A DNA stretch of 64,000 bases from Planomicrobium sp. Y74 (GTDB taxonomy: Bacteria; Bacillota; Bacilli; Bacillales_A; Planococcaceae), in NCBI RefSeq assembly GCF_003668635.1, contig NZ_RCWH01000001.1, positions 496,001 to 560,000 on the forward strand, read 5' to 3'. Position 1 is the stretch's first letter. Each line of letters starts with the position of its first letter. The translations under genes and the position numbers were made by a program. The notes beneath the pieces were generated by a model that saw only the letters and a list, made by a program, of their open reading frames with translations, was not told the origin of the DNA and did not search any database. Positions 44,674-53,828 of the stretch are shown here, in pieces.

Positions 44674-45187
44674 CAATATTCACTCCTTTTAATTGCTGGA
44701 AAAATGACAGCCGCTGAATACGGAACGTATACGTCTTTCCTCTAGCGAGCGTCTTTTTTAAATCGTATTCTTTTCCGTCTTTGATCAAAGACAGGCCGGC
44801 ATCGACATCACCGATCAGTATGCTGAATTCCGGTATTCGCCTATCCATATTTTTAATAAAATACTTACCGTCTTTTTCGACAAATACTTCCCCTTCTCCT
44901 GCATTGGAAGGCATTCCAATATTAAAATCCTCATATTCCAGTTCTGTCATTTTCAAAGTGTTATCAGGAAGAACCTCAAAACTTTCTATAACTTCGGATA
45001 AATGGATGGAATGTGTATATTTTATCTGAAAACGGGGCTGAGTCAATAGTGAATAAGCTGCGAGGCTCTCTGTCTCGTTATTGATGAATGTGATACTTCG
45101 TTTTAGTGGGATAAATATGGATGCGGAGCTGATTAAGATGAGGACAATCAGAATCAGAAGAAAACGCTGCTTGGTATCTATTCGCAT
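44663..45187 (-). CDS. DUF1850 domain-containing protein
   Basis: A 174-aa protein with one N-terminal helix (residues 9-28, signal or anchor) and an extracytoplasmic domain with QIKYTHSIHLSEVIESFEV and a mid Gly-rich loop (GMPSNAGEGEV), the DUF1850 pattern. Genes of this family are repeatedly found between TAXI binding proteins and fused TRAP permeases, as here, so an accessory role in that transporter is likely but unproven. Start overlaps nothing; its end overlaps the permease start by 11 bases. Confidence 0.85.
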   Translation of the reverse strand: MRIDTKQRFLLILIVLILISSASIFIPLKRSITFINNETESLAAYSLLTQPRFQIKYTHSIHLSEVIESFEVLPDNTLKMTELEYEDFNIGMPSNAGEGEVFVEKDGKYFIKNMDRRIPEFSILIGDVDAGLSLIKDGKEYDLKKTLARGKTYTFRIQRLSFFQQLKGVNIDDQ

Positions 45188-45265
45188 AGTTCATTCTCCT
45201 CCGGTGTGTCTAAACAAATAACGACGATAAAGCTTGCGCTTTATCGTCAATTATTCAACAATACC

Positions 45266-46258
45266 TTATTCGTTCACTTCATCAAAGTATCTTTGTGCAC
45301 CCGGGTGGATATCGATTCCGATACCATCAAGAGCAGTTTCAGATTTGATGAAATCAGCTTTAGCGTGCTGGATTTGATCTGTGTTTTCATAGATGGCTTT
45401 TGTAATGTTGTAAACGGTATCTTCAGACAAGTCGTTTTGTGCTACGAGCATAGCCAATACTGATACAGTCGGAACATCTTCAGTCAAACCATAAACGCCT
45501 TCTGGTACAGTGTCATGTGCGTAATAAGGATATTTTTCGATCAATTCGTTCGCTTTGTCTTCAGCAACCGGCACGATGACTACATCGGAAGTTGCACTCA
45601 AACTTTCAACAGCTCCAGTCGGTGTACCTGCTGTAATGAACGCAGCATCGATCTGGCCTGATTGAAGGCTTTCCTGTGATTCACCGAAGTCAAGATTCTG
45701 AGCATCGATATCTTCCATCGTCATGCCATGAATTTCAAGCAATTGCTCAGCGTTGATGTAAGTACCTGATCCAGGTGCTCCAACAGAAATTGATTTCCCT
45801 GCAAGGTCATCAAAAGAAGTAATTCCTGAATTCGCAGTCGTTACCAGCTGGATAGTCTCAGGATACAAAGCTCCGATTGCAGAAACAGAATCGATTACTT
45901 CGCCGTCAAACATATTCGTACCTTCAGAAGCATAGAAAGCTGTATCCGTTTGAACGAATGCAATTTCTCCTGTGCCATCAGCAAGTGACGTCATGTTTGC
46001 TGCAGAGGCCTGTGAAACTTCAGCAGTTGTATCAATGCCTGTTTCCTCTTCAATAATCTGAGCCATTGCTCCGCCAAGCGGATAATAAGTTCCCGTTGTT
46101 CCACCAGTCAGAATACTGATGAATTCCGGATCTGATGAACCGCCGCCTTCTCCACCGCTTCCTGAGTCAGTGTCTGCAGAGTCATCGCCGCATCCAGCAA
46201 GAAATACTGAACCAGCCAAAGCAATTCCTGCGAATAAACCAAATTTCTTGTTTACCAT
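45266..46258 (-). CDS. TAXI-family TRAP transporter solute-binding lipoprotein
   Basis: A 330-aa lipoprotein: signal peptide with L-A-G-C (Cys near 23), a Gly/Ser/Asp spacer, then the TAXI fold (FISILTGGTTGTYYPLGGAMAQII, VSQASAANMTSLADGTGEIAFVQTD, VGAPGSGT). It captures the substrate outside and delivers it to the fused permease. AGGGGAGG lies before the ATG, and a TTGACA/TATTAT promoter is upstream. First gene of the three-gene operon (79 bases to DUF1850). Confidence 0.93.
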   Translation of the reverse strand: MVNKKFGLFAGIALAGSVFLAGCGDDSADTDSGSGGEGGGSSDPEFISILTGGTTGTYYPLGGAMAQIIEEETGIDTTAEVSQASAANMTSLADGTGEIAFVQTDTAFYASEGTNMFDGEVIDSVSAIGALYPETIQLVTTANSGITSFDDLAGKSISVGAPGSGTYINAEQLLEIHGMTMEDIDAQNLDFGESQESLQSGQIDAAFITAGTPTGAVESLSATSDVVIVPVAEDKANELIEKYPYYAHDTVPEGVYGLTEDVPTVSVLAMLVAQNDLSEDTVYNITKAIYENTDQIQHAKADFIKSETALDGIGIDIHPGAQRYFDEVNE

Positions 46259-46302
46259 AATTTGACCTCCCCTTGTTATAATTTTTACATGTTTCTATCC
46301 TC

Positions 46303-46333
46303 ATAATACCATGACTTTATGTTCAAGTGTCAA
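46303..46333 (-). promoter_or_regulatory. Promoter of the TRAP operon
   Basis: Perfect TTGACA and TATTAT on the minus strand separated by 19 bases, 45 bases before the binding-protein ATG. The spacer is longer than the usual 17. Confidence 0.5.
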
Positions 46334-46381
46334 CGAAATTCAGATTCAGTAACCGTTTTCACAGGTGTGTTGAATTTTTTA

Positions 46382-46975
46382 TTATGTGTCTGCGCCTTCC
46401 ACATGCGATTCAGGAGCTGTTTCCTCAGGTGAAATATCATTGAAACCTTTACCTTTTTCCTCGAGGTCGCGCTGCCGATGGGCAATTCTTGCGCTTGCAC
46501 AGGCTGCAATGCTTGATACCAGATCATCAAGAAATGTATGGACTTGTCCGCCTACTTTTGTATCGAGTTCACGAATGACTCCGATTTTATTGCGGTCGAG
46601 GTGTCCGAAAGTCGTTACTGCAATACTGCCATAAGTCAGCACTGCACCAAGGCCAATCATTTCATCGACGCCAAAAAGTCCTTCATCCGTATCGACAATT
46701 TGCTGGAGGGGTTTTGAAAGTTTTCCCTGCTCCGCCAATTCATCCAATTCCACACCTACAAGAAGCGCATGCTGCATTTCCCTTTTCAGTAAAACGCTTT
46801 CCACTGATTCTATGCAATGTGATAGTTGCAACCCTTCATTAAATGGTTCCTGCATTTCAAATACGATTTTAGCAATTTCTTCAATTGAGACCCCGCGTCT
46901 TTCCAGCGCTTCGTGCGCTGCTTTCGTCACTTCGTCTGAATGTACACGGAATTTTCCGCCATCCATTCCTGCCAT
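46382..46975 (-). CDS. Phosphatidylglycerophosphatase A family protein
   Basis: A 197-aa protein with the PgpA-like fold of Gram-positive YutG proteins: VTKAAHEALERRGVSIEEIAKIVFEMQ, then DELAEQGKLSKPLQQI, DTDEGLFGVDEMIGLG and a DRNKIGVIRELD segment. PgpA dephosphorylates phosphatidylglycerol phosphate. These soluble versions lack the full set of helices of E. coli PgpA, so the activity is by similarity. The last 40 residues (QRDLEEKGKGFNDISPEE...) are an acidic tail that looks disordered. GAGAGGGG precedes the ATG. Single gene, divergent from yjcH. Confidence 0.8.
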   Translation of the reverse strand: MAGMDGGKFRVHSDEVTKAAHEALERRGVSIEEIAKIVFEMQEPFNEGLQLSHCIESVESVLLKREMQHALLVGVELDELAEQGKLSKPLQQIVDTDEGLFGVDEMIGLGAVLTYGSIAVTTFGHLDRNKIGVIRELDTKVGGQVHTFLDDLVSSIAACASARIAHRQRDLEEKGKGFNDISPEETAPESHVEGADT

Positions 46976-47076
46976 ATCAAAAACCCCTCTCTGTATTTGA
47001 TGCTTGCTCCCTCATTATACCTTGCAGCCCGAATATGATACAATTTTTATACAAAATCCAGCAAGGAGGCTTCATC

Positions 47077-47799
47077 ATGAACAGAGGAAATGTAGAAGAT
47101 ATCACCATTTTCAGTAAAGAGCTACAGGAAGACATGCAATTATTAGTCTATCTCCCTTATAATTATTCACCTTTATACAAATACAGCCTGGTTATCGCTT
47201 CAGATGGCAAGGATTATTTCCAATTGGGAAGAGTGCCGCGGGTCGTCGATGAATTACTGGAAAACCGCGAAATCGAAAATATCATTTTTGTAGGTGTGCC
47301 GTATAAGAACGTTGATGACCGGAATAGAAAATACGAACCGACCGGTGAACAGCACGCTGCCTATCTGCGATTCCTGGCGCACGAACTCGTACCTTTCCTG
47401 GATGAGAAGTATCCAACTTATCAAGTCGGTATGGGCCGTACATTGATCGGAGATTCCCTCGCTGCAACAGTCAGCCTGATGGCTGCGTTGAAATATCCGA
47501 ACATTTTCGGACGCGTCATTCTCCAATCGCCAAAAGTAGGGCCTGAAATATTGGAAAACGTATCCAACTTCAATTCGGCCAACGCTTTCACTGTCTACCA
47601 TGTAATCGGAAAAGAAGAAACGGCAGTCAAATTGACAAATGGTGAAACAGCCGATTTCCTGGAGCCGAACCGGGAACTCCATCAATTGATGAAAGAGAAA
47701 TCTTTCCCTGTATTCTATGAGGAATTCGATGGTGAACACACATGGAAATACTGGCAGCCTGATTTAAAGCGGGCATTGGTGCAAAACTTCGGCGTGTAA
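47077..47799 (+). CDS. yjcH: Esterase-family alpha/beta hydrolase YjcH
   Basis: A 240-aa alpha/beta hydrolase of the esterase D group. The nucleophile is in LIGDSLAAT near residue 130, the late Asp in EEFDGEHTW with its following catalytic His. Length equals what I recall of B. subtilis YjcH, and the two next genes match yjcG and yjcF. Start is ATG 47077 after AAGGAGGC; the frame extends to 46885 without a site. Substrate unknown; Fes/siderophore esterases are relatives. Confidence 0.85.
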   Translation: MNRGNVEDITIFSKELQEDMQLLVYLPYNYSPLYKYSLVIASDGKDYFQLGRVPRVVDELLENREIENIIFVGVPYKNVDDRNRKYEPTGEQHAAYLRFLAHELVPFLDEKYPTYQVGMGRTLIGDSLAATVSLMAALKYPNIFGRVILQSPKVGPEILENVSNFNSANAFTVYHVIGKEETAVKLTNGETADFLEPNRELHQLMKEKSFPVFYEEFDGEHTWKYWQPDLKRALVQNFGV

Positions 47800-47875
47800 A
47801 TCGAATTCGCAATTTCCAGCTTTCTTTTGTTATACTGTAATAAGTTAAGATATATATTTTAGAGGAGGCATATTT

Positions 47876-48391
47876 ATGAAATATGGTGTTGCAGCATTTC
47901 CGTCAAAAGAATTACAGGATCTCGCCAATTCTTACCGCAAACGCTATGATCCTCATTATGAGTTGATTACACCTCATATCACTTTGAAGGAACCGTTTGA
48001 AGCGGATGGCGCAGAAATCAAAGAAGTCGTGGAAGAAATGGCGAAAATCGCTAAACGCCAAAAGCCTTTCAAGCTTCACGCAACTCGCGTCAGTTCTTTT
48101 TCACCGGTTACAAACACGCTTTACTTTAAAGTGGAACCGAATGAAGAATTATTGGCTTTGCATGAAGATTTGCATTCTGATTTCTTCGGCGGCATGCCGG
48201 ATTATTCATTCGTTCCGCATATTACTATTGCCCAAAAATTGTCTGACTCTGAGCATTCAGATATCTTTGGCCAATTAAAAATGGCGGGAATCGACCATGA
48301 AGAAATAATTGACCGTATCCACCTCCTATATAAACTTGAAGATGGTTCGTGGACAGTCTATGACACATTCCGTCTGACTGGAGCTGAATAA
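47876..48391 (+). CDS. yjcG: 2H phosphoesterase family protein YjcG
   Basis: A 171-aa protein, the exact length I recall for B. subtilis YjcG. Two HxT motifs are present: [10 protein letters not shown] near residue 34 and VPHITIAQK near 115. These are the catalytic histidines of the 2'-5' RNA ligase/2H family. GAGGAGGCATATTT precedes the ATG. It follows yjcH by 76 bases and precedes yjcF by 3, so yjcG-yjcF are coupled. Confidence 0.88.
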   Translation: MKYGVAAFPSKELQDLANSYRKRYDPHYELITPHITLKEPFEADGAEIKEVVEEMAKIAKRQKPFKLHATRVSSFSPVTNTLYFKVEPNEELLALHEDLHSDFFGGMPDYSFVPHITIAQKLSDSEHSDIFGQLKMAGIDHEEIIDRIHLLYKLEDGSWTVYDTFRLTGAE

Positions 48392-48394
48392 TAA

Positions 48395-48829
48395 TTGCAG
48401 AAAGTCAAAATCGCTGAAAGCGAACTCGAAAAAGAACAGGCCTTTGAAATCCGGCGCAAAGTATTTGTAGACGAGCAGCAAGTGCCTCTGCATATTGAAA
48501 TGGACGAGTATGACGATGATGCCACTCATTTCGTTGGATATAACCTCCAACAGCCGATTGCTGCAGGACGTATCCGTGAAATTGAAAATGGCATCGGAAA
48601 AGTCGAACGGGTTTCTGTATTGCCCGAATTCCGGGGACAGCATGTTGGTGTTCTGATGATGGATGCGATGGAAAAACATGCACGCTCCGTTGGAATGTCG
48701 AGCCTGAAACTCAACTCACAGTCATACGCCATTCCATTCTATGAAAAATTGAACTACACCGTAACTTCTCCGGAATTCCTCGACGCAGGAATCCCGCACA
48801 GAACGATGGAGAAGAATCTACATGCTTAA
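48395..48829 (+). CDS. yjcF: GNAT family acetyltransferase YjcF
   Basis: A 144-aa GNAT protein: ELEKEQAFEIRRKVFVDEQQVP (motif C/D), VGYNLQQPIAAGRIRE and VERVSVLPEFRGQHVGVLMMDA (acetyl-CoA loop R-G-Q-H-V-G), then LNSQSYAIPFYEKLNY. The start is TTG 48395; GGAG lies 11 bases upstream, inside the last codons of yjcG. Acceptor substrate unknown. The stop is followed two bases later by repeat unit F. Confidence 0.87.
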   Translation: MQKVKIAESELEKEQAFEIRRKVFVDEQQVPLHIEMDEYDDDATHFVGYNLQQPIAAGRIREIENGIGKVERVSVLPEFRGQHVGVLMMDAMEKHARSVGMSSLKLNSQSYAIPFYEKLNYTVTSPEFLDAGIPHRTMEKNLHA

Positions 48830-48831
48830 AA

Positions 48832-48958
48832 GAAAAGCGACTGCAAAGAGATGGCCCACAAACCTCGGGCCATCTCTTTGCGACGAAGCAGCGCAGCGAT
48901 ACAGGAGCAGCATTTGGCTGGCTTATGTCCCGAAGAGTTGTGCCGCTGGAGTCTGGAC
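48832..48958 (+). repeat. 127-bp structured repeat, unit F
   Basis: Opens GAAAAGCGACTG and ends CTGGAGTCTGGAC like units A-D. The centre holds a 15-bp perfect hairpin (GCAAAGAGATGGCCC, 48842-48856, with its complement 48866-48880). 48875-48909 matches the reverse complement of 54628-54662 with one mismatch in 35; 48916-48958 matches 16182-16224 with four mismatches in 43. It is thus a mosaic of the two other repeat types. Confidence 0.85.
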
Positions 48959-49018
48959 AGCTATACTCTCTCTTAGAATAATTGCAAATATACAAAATTA
49001 AAGCTTTTCTCAACTTTA

Positions 49019-49055
49019 AAAAACCAGCCCCTTTTAAATAGGGGCTGGTTTTTTT
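49019..49055. terminator. Terminator between yjcF side and fabI
   Basis: AAAACCAGCCCC/GGGGCTGGTTTT around a 9-base AT loop, T-run on the plus strand; placed between convergent transcription units. Confidence 0.85.
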
Positions 49056-49097
49056 ATTTTATACAGTAACCAGTTTCTAATTTTCAATCCTGCAGAA

Positions 49098-49868
49098 TTA
49101 TAGTACGTGATAGCCGCTGTCCACATGGATTGTCTCACCGGTAATACCGCGTGACATTTCGCTGAACAGGAATACAGCTGTATCGCCGACTTCTTCAGGT
49201 GTCGTATTGCGGTGCAGAGGAGCTTTCTCTTCAATTTCATGCAAAATCGAGTTGAAATCGCTGACTCCTTTGGATGACAAAGTGCGGATAGGGCCTGAAG
49301 AGATGGCGTTGACACGAATATTGTGCTTGCCAAGATCCGCTGCCAAATAACGGACGGACATTTCAAGGGCGGCTTTCGCCACACCCATTACATTGTAATT
49401 AGGCAGTACCCGCTCCCCGCCGATATATGTAAGGGCGACAATACTGCCTCCTTCAGTCATTAAGGGTTTAGCATATTTGGAAATGATGGTAAGTGAGTAG
49501 GAACTGATATTCTGTGCAAGCAAATAGCCTTCCCGGGATGTTTCTGAAAAATCCCCTGACAATTCTTCCGTCTTGGCGAAAGCGATACAATGTGCCAGTC
49601 CATCGATTTTACCGGCTTGTTCCTTGATGGTGCCAAAACATTTTTCAACATCTTCGTCACTTGTAACATCACAAGGAAGAATCAGTTCGTGATTGCCTTC
49701 GAGCGTCGCAACCAAGTCACGGACAGATTTTTCAAAACGTTCCCCGGCGTATGTAAAAATTAAATTGGCGCCAGCCTGGTCCAGCGAACGGGCAATCCCC
49801 CAAGCGATACTGCGTTTATTGGCCACTCCCATAATCACATACGTTTTGTCTTTTAATGATATAGACAT
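49098..49868 (-). CDS. fabI: Enoyl-[acyl-carrier-protein] reductase FabI
   Basis: A 256-aa SDR of the FabI type. GVANKRSIAWG (residues 13-23) is the divergent cofactor loop, LTYIGGERVLPNYNVMGVAKAALE holds the active-site Tyr pair and Lys, and SSGPIRTLSSKGV follows. It catalyses the last reduction in fatty-acid elongation and is the triclosan target. Start is ATG 49868, seven bases after AGGAGG; the ATG at 49874 is too close to that site. No FapR-like operator was identified by eye. Confidence 0.95.
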   Translation of the reverse strand: MSISLKDKTYVIMGVANKRSIAWGIARSLDQAGANLIFTYAGERFEKSVRDLVATLEGNHELILPCDVTSDEDVEKCFGTIKEQAGKIDGLAHCIAFAKTEELSGDFSETSREGYLLAQNISSYSLTIISKYAKPLMTEGGSIVALTYIGGERVLPNYNVMGVAKAALEMSVRYLAADLGKHNIRVNAISSGPIRTLSSKGVSDFNSILHEIEEKAPLHRNTTPEEVGDTAVFLFSEMSRGITGETIHVDSGYHVL

Positions 49869-49923
49869 TGTCATTCCTCCTGATTTCTGTTTATCACCTG
49901 GTACTAATATTACATCATAAAAA

Positions 49924-49948
49924 AGAAAAGTGCAATTTGCACTTTTCT
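49924..49948 (-). terminator. Terminator after mgtE
   Basis: An 11-bp perfect stem AGAAAAGTGCA/TGCACTTTTCT with loop ATT, overlapping the mgtE stop, with TTTT on the minus strand. Confidence 0.88.
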
Positions 49949-51320
49949 AAAGGTTGCTCAGGAAAGTTGTTGCCAGCCCCAAGTATATCAAGATTGAAAT
50001 AATGTCATTCAGCGTAGTGATAAATGGACCCGATGCAACGGCTGGATCAATTTTTAAACGGTGTATCAATAAAGGAATGAAAGATCCCGCGAGAGTGGCG
50101 ACGAAAATGGAACCTGCCACAGCAGTTCCGACTAATAACCCGATCAGTAATTCACCTTTCCAGAAATACACCAAACCAACGACCACTACACCACAGACAA
50201 GCCCGGTGATCAAACCGGTGCCTGCTTCACGGAACAGCAGCTTCATCTTGCTTTCTTCTTCTATATCTCCAGTTGCAATCCCGCGCACCGCAACAGCCAG
50301 TGCCTGGGTACCGCTATTCCCGGCCATTCCGGCAATCAGCGGAATAAATACCGCCAGCAGAGCCACTTGATCCAAAGTGGATTCAAACATTCCCATCAGG
50401 TTTGCGGTAAGCATACCAAGGAAAGTCAAAAGGATCAGCCAAGGGAGCCTTTTTTTCGCAGCGCTGAAAGGGCCTCTGTCGAAATTATCCATATCGGAAA
50501 CAGCTGCCAATTTGGAATAGTCATCAGAAGCTTCCTCATCCAGTACATCGATAATATCATCGACCGTAATGATGCCGAGGAGATGATTCTGAAAGTCCAC
50601 GACCGGCATCGCCAGGAAATCATAATCCTTGATCATGCGTGCTACTTCTTCCTGGTCTTCACCGACCGAAACACTCACTACCCGGTCATTCATGATCGAT
50701 TCTATCAAGGTGTCTTCCTCAGCGATGATCAGGTCGCGCAAGGTAACAATCCCTGCAAGCCGTTTCGCTTCGTCTATGACAAAGACATAATAGATGGTTT
50801 CTGCATCCGGTGCGGCGTTCCGCAAAATATTCATCGCAGACCGCACGGTGGAATTCTTCGGTATCGCGACAAATTCAGTGGTCATTATAGAACCTGCTGT
50901 ATATTCTTCATAATGCAACAGGTCTTTGATTTCCCTGGCTGAATCTTTGGGCATAATGGTCAGGTAGCTTGCCACCTGGTCTTTGGTAAGATTATTCAAA
51001 ACGTCTACCGCATCATCCCGGTACATAAAGGACAGAAGATCTGCGGCATACATGGAGTTCATTTCTTTAAAGAGATTTTCGTATTCATCATCATCCAATT
51101 CGATTGCCTCGAAAATATCCGCCATTTCCTTAGGAGAGAGATACTCGTAAAGCTTTTGGCGGGTTTCAAGTTCCGCCTTTTCATAAAAGCCTGCTTGGTC
51201 ATATGGATGGTGGGAAAGGAATTCTTCCCTGAATTGCTCCAATTCCCCTTCTTCCAACAACTGCATCAGCATTTCTTCATTCAATTCTTCATCACGTACT
51301 GTTTGTTCTTCCAGCATCAT
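49947..51320 (-). CDS. mgtE: Magnesium transporter MgtE
   Basis: A 457-aa channel: acidic N domain of helical repeats (residues 20-130), two CBS motifs (about 135-255: AGSIMTTEFVAIPKNSTV, DRVVSVSVGEDQEEVARMI), the plug helix, and five membrane helices with GMAGNSGTQALAVAVRGIATG (pore) and DPAVASGPFITTLNDIISI. Mg2+ binding by the N and CBS domains closes the pore. Start at ATG 51320 after AAAGGAGGGAG. Unlike B. subtilis mgtE there is no M-box leader: fewer than 100 bases separate it from divergent prpE. Confidence 0.95.
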   Translation of the reverse strand: MMLEEQTVRDEELNEEMLMQLLEEGELEQFREEFLSHHPYDQAGFYEKAELETRQKLYEYLSPKEMADIFEAIELDDDEYENLFKEMNSMYAADLLSFMYRDDAVDVLNNLTKDQVASYLTIMPKDSAREIKDLLHYEEYTAGSIMTTEFVAIPKNSTVRSAMNILRNAAPDAETIYYVFVIDEAKRLAGIVTLRDLIIAEEDTLIESIMNDRVVSVSVGEDQEEVARMIKDYDFLAMPVVDFQNHLLGIITVDDIIDVLDEEASDDYSKLAAVSDMDNFDRGPFSAAKKRLPWLILLTFLGMLTANLMGMFESTLDQVALLAVFIPLIAGMAGNSGTQALAVAVRGIATGDIEEESKMKLLFREAGTGLITGLVCGVVVVGLVYFWKGELLIGLLVGTAVAGSIFVATLAGSFIPLLIHRLKIDPAVASGPFITTLNDIISILIYLGLATTFLSNL

Positions 51321-51416
51321 GGCTCCCTCCTTTCGAATTTGCGACACTCCGCTTTAGTAGTCTATACGTTACACTATAATTATGTATAGTGAAATATTTA
51401 ATAATGAGGTGTTTTT

Positions 51417-52154
51417 ATGAAATATGACATTATTGGCGACATCCATGGTTGTTTTGATGAGCTGATGGAATTGCTTGAAAAACTGGGCTATACCTTTGAA
51501 AACGGAATTCATATCCATCCTGAAGGCAGGCTTCCCGCATTCGTTGGGGATGCTATGGACAGAGGCCCCTATTCGCTCAAGGTATTGGAATTATTGTTCA
51601 CAAGACAGGACAAAGGCACCCTTCTATATGCCCCGGGCAACCATTGCAATAAACTCTACCGTTTCATGAAAGGGAATTCCGTTCAACTGGCGCATGGTCT
51701 GGAAATCACAATTGCCGAATGGCAGGCGCTGCCAAAAAAAGAGCAGCAAAAGTTCCGCAAACGCTATATCCGTTTTTACGAGGAATTGCCTCAATATCTG
51801 GTGCTGCGTGAGGATTTGATTGTGGCGCATGCCGGATTGAAACAAGGCATGATTGGCGAACCCATGAGCAAAAACATTAGGGTGTTCACCCTATATGGAG
51901 ATATCACCGGGAAGTTCCATGCAGATGGCCGTCCAGTTCGCCGGGATTGGGCGAAATCCTATAAAGGTGAACCGTGGATCGTTTATGGCCACACGCCTAC
52001 CGAAGAGCCATATATTATCAACAGAACCGCCAATATCGACACAGGATGTGTTTTCGGCGGCACATTAACTGCATTCCGTTTTCCGGAAAAAGAACTGGTT
52101 TCCGTCCCATCAAAACAACCTTACCAACCTGACCGCTTTCACCGTTTCATCTGA
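51417..52154 (+). CDS. prpE: Bis(5'-nucleosyl)-tetraphosphatase PrpE
   Basis: A 245-aa metallophosphatase of the PPP family. GDIHG near residue 7, GDAMDRGP near 43, GNHCNK near 75 and a late His in VYGHTPTEEPY provide the two-metal site. PrpE hydrolyses Ap4A-type nucleotides in Bacillus, where a spore-germination role was described. GAGGTG precedes the ATG. Divergent from mgtE and convergent with the pseudouridine synthase, whose 3' end overlaps it by 8 bases. Confidence 0.9.
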   Translation: MKYDIIGDIHGCFDELMELLEKLGYTFENGIHIHPEGRLPAFVGDAMDRGPYSLKVLELLFTRQDKGTLLYAPGNHCNKLYRFMKGNSVQLAHGLEITIAEWQALPKKEQQKFRKRYIRFYEELPQYLVLREDLIVAHAGLKQGMIGEPMSKNIRVFTLYGDITGKFHADGRPVRRDWAKSYKGEPWIVYGHTPTEEPYIINRTANIDTGCVFGGTLTAFRFPEKELVSVPSKQPYQPDRFHRFI

Positions 52155-53025
52155 TGAGCGCTGCCATATCTTCCCGGTTTGGCGACTCGAACAAGAGGCC
52201 TTCGCCTGTGACCGGATGGATCAGTTCCAATTCGCGGCAATGAAGAGCCTGGCGGCTGATTAAGTTCCTTGTTCCGCCGTATAAGTCATCTCCAACAAGA
52301 GGATGATTGATGTGAGCGAGGTGTACACGTATCTGATGGGTTCGTCCGGTGTTCAGTTTCAGTTGAATATGGCTGAATTCCGGATAGGCTTTCAGCAATT
52401 TGACTTCAGTTTCTGCGAACTGCCCATCGGCACGTACTTCCCGTTCGATGATACTGGAATTCTTTCTTCCTATTGGTGCAGTAATTGTAAATCGTTCCTG
52501 ATCTATTTTTCCGTGGACCAAAGCCTCATAGCGACGCGACATTTTTTTCTCCTGTTGCTGTATTGACAGCATATGATGGATATGGCGATTTTTTGCAATA
52601 CAGACAAGTCCGCTGGTGTCACGGTCCAATCTTGTTGCAATATGCAAAGTCGCTGGAATTTCATTGTCTTCAAAATGTTTGGCCACTATATTCGCCAGGC
52701 TGCCGGAAGGGTGTTCGCGGGAAGGGATGGTGTTTTGCAAAGGCGGCTTGTCAACAATAAGAAGAGAATCGTCTTCGAAGACTATCTTCAAGTCACCACT
52801 CTCTGCCTGCAGTCCTTTTCCAAGCTCCTCCAACGGAAAAACAACGGTCACCGCATCTCCAGATTCCAAGGGATGCCTGACCGTCACTTCATTGCCGTTG
52901 ACCAATATCTGTCCGCCGCCATATTTTACAGAAGCAAGCGTCCGCTTCGAAATGCCCCAATTATGCAAAGCTTCACGAAGCAGGCCTTTTTCATCGGCAA
53001 CATATTTCAATTCAAATGGTTTCAT
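52147..53025 (-). CDS. RluD-family pseudouridine synthase (YjbO-like)
   Basis: A 292-aa enzyme. An S4-like domain (residues 15-70, [18 protein letters not shown]) precedes the catalytic domain with TRLDRDTSG near 133 (catalytic Asp in RLDRDTSG), [14 protein letters not shown] and [21 protein letters not shown]. It isomerises specific uridines in rRNA or tRNA; the target is not known. The ATG overlaps the nadK stop by four bases. This matches the Bacillus yjbM-nadF-yjbO operon. Confidence 0.92.
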   Translation of the reverse strand: MKPFELKYVADEKGLLREALHNWGISKRTLASVKYGGGQILVNGNEVTVRHPLESGDAVTVVFPLEELGKGLQAESGDLKIVFEDDSLLIVDKPPLQNTIPSREHPSGSLANIVAKHFEDNEIPATLHIATRLDRDTSGLVCIAKNRHIHHMLSIQQQEKKMSRRYEALVHGKIDQERFTITAPIGRKNSSIIEREVRADGQFAETEVKLLKAYPEFSHIQLKLNTGRTHQIRVHLAHINHPLVGDDLYGGTRNLISRQALHCRELELIHPVTGEGLLFESPNREDMAALIR

Positions 53026-53828
53026 CGAGCTTCCTCGCTGTCGATAAAGGAATCATGGACCCGTCTCCAGAATGGGAACGGACGGAATCGTGCAAATCTT
53101 ACTTTTTGGTCAGCCACTTTGTATTCGATCGAACGCACATCTTTATGAAGCAATTGAAGATGGTCGACCGTCACCATAAAGTCCGGCGCTTTTACCGGAC
53201 GAAGCGCACAACGATGATGCGACGGCAGCACGAGCGGAGAACCGACCGTCCGGAAAACCCGGTTATTGATGGAGGCCATTTCAGTCAATTGCATCGCTTC
53301 AAGTGATGGGTGGATGATTGCACCCCCAAGTGCTTTGTTATAGGCTGTGCTTCCTGAAGGCGTAGACATGCAGAGGCCGTCTCCCCGGAACCGTTCAAAA
53401 TGGCTCTCATTCAAAAGCACATCCATAACCAGCGTTACATCCGGTGACTTTACAGTCGATTCATTCATCGCCAGGTATACCGCAGGTTCTTCTTTATTGC
53501 GGTAATGGATACTTGTCTCAAGCAGCGGATATTCGATGACTTCATATTCTTTTTTGGCAATCGACAGCACCAATTTTTCAATTTCAATCGGTTTCCAGTC
53601 AGCGTAAAAGCCGAGATGCCCTGTATGTATTCCGACAAATGCTACGGAGTCCAACTGGTTCGAATATTTATGGAAAGCATGCAGCATTGTTCCATCGCCG
53701 CCAATCGACAGGACAATATCCGGCTGCTCCTCATTCCACTCCATTCCGAAGTCAGTCAAATACGCACGTGCTTTGTCCATTAATTCATTTGATAAATCAT
53801 CACTTCTCGACATTATGAAATACTTCAT
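53022..53828 (-). CDS. nadK: NAD kinase
   Basis: A 268-aa NAD kinase: [11 protein letters not shown] near residue 43 carries the catalytic Asp, MNESTVKS near 118, and [20 protein letters not shown] near 157 the NAD-binding loop. It makes NADP+ with ATP. It is coupled on both sides by four-base overlaps, upstream with the alarmone synthetase and downstream with the pseudouridine synthase, so all three depend on one promoter before 54502. Confidence 0.95.
   Translation of the reverse strand: MKYFIMSRSDDLSNELMDKARAYLTDFGMEWNEEQPDIVLSIGGDGTMLHAFHKYSNQLDSVAFVGIHTGHLGFYADWKPIEIEKLVLSIAKKEYEVIEYPLLETSIHYRNKEEPAVYLAMNESTVKSPDVTLVMDVLLNESHFERFRGDGLCMSTPSGSTAYNKALGGAIIHPSLEAMQLTEMASINNRVFRTVGSPLVLPSHHRCALRPVKAPDFMVTVDHLQLLHKDVRSIEYKVADQKVRFARFRPFPFWRRVHDSFIDSEEAR

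Noticed and set aside
46885-47076. 64-residue N-terminal extension of YjcH
   Set aside because: It overlaps the pgpA-like gene on the other strand and lacks a ribosome site; ATG 47077 has AAGGAGG and gives the family length.
51321-51416. M-box upstream of mgtE
   Set aside because: The gap is too short and shows none of the conserved M-box segments.
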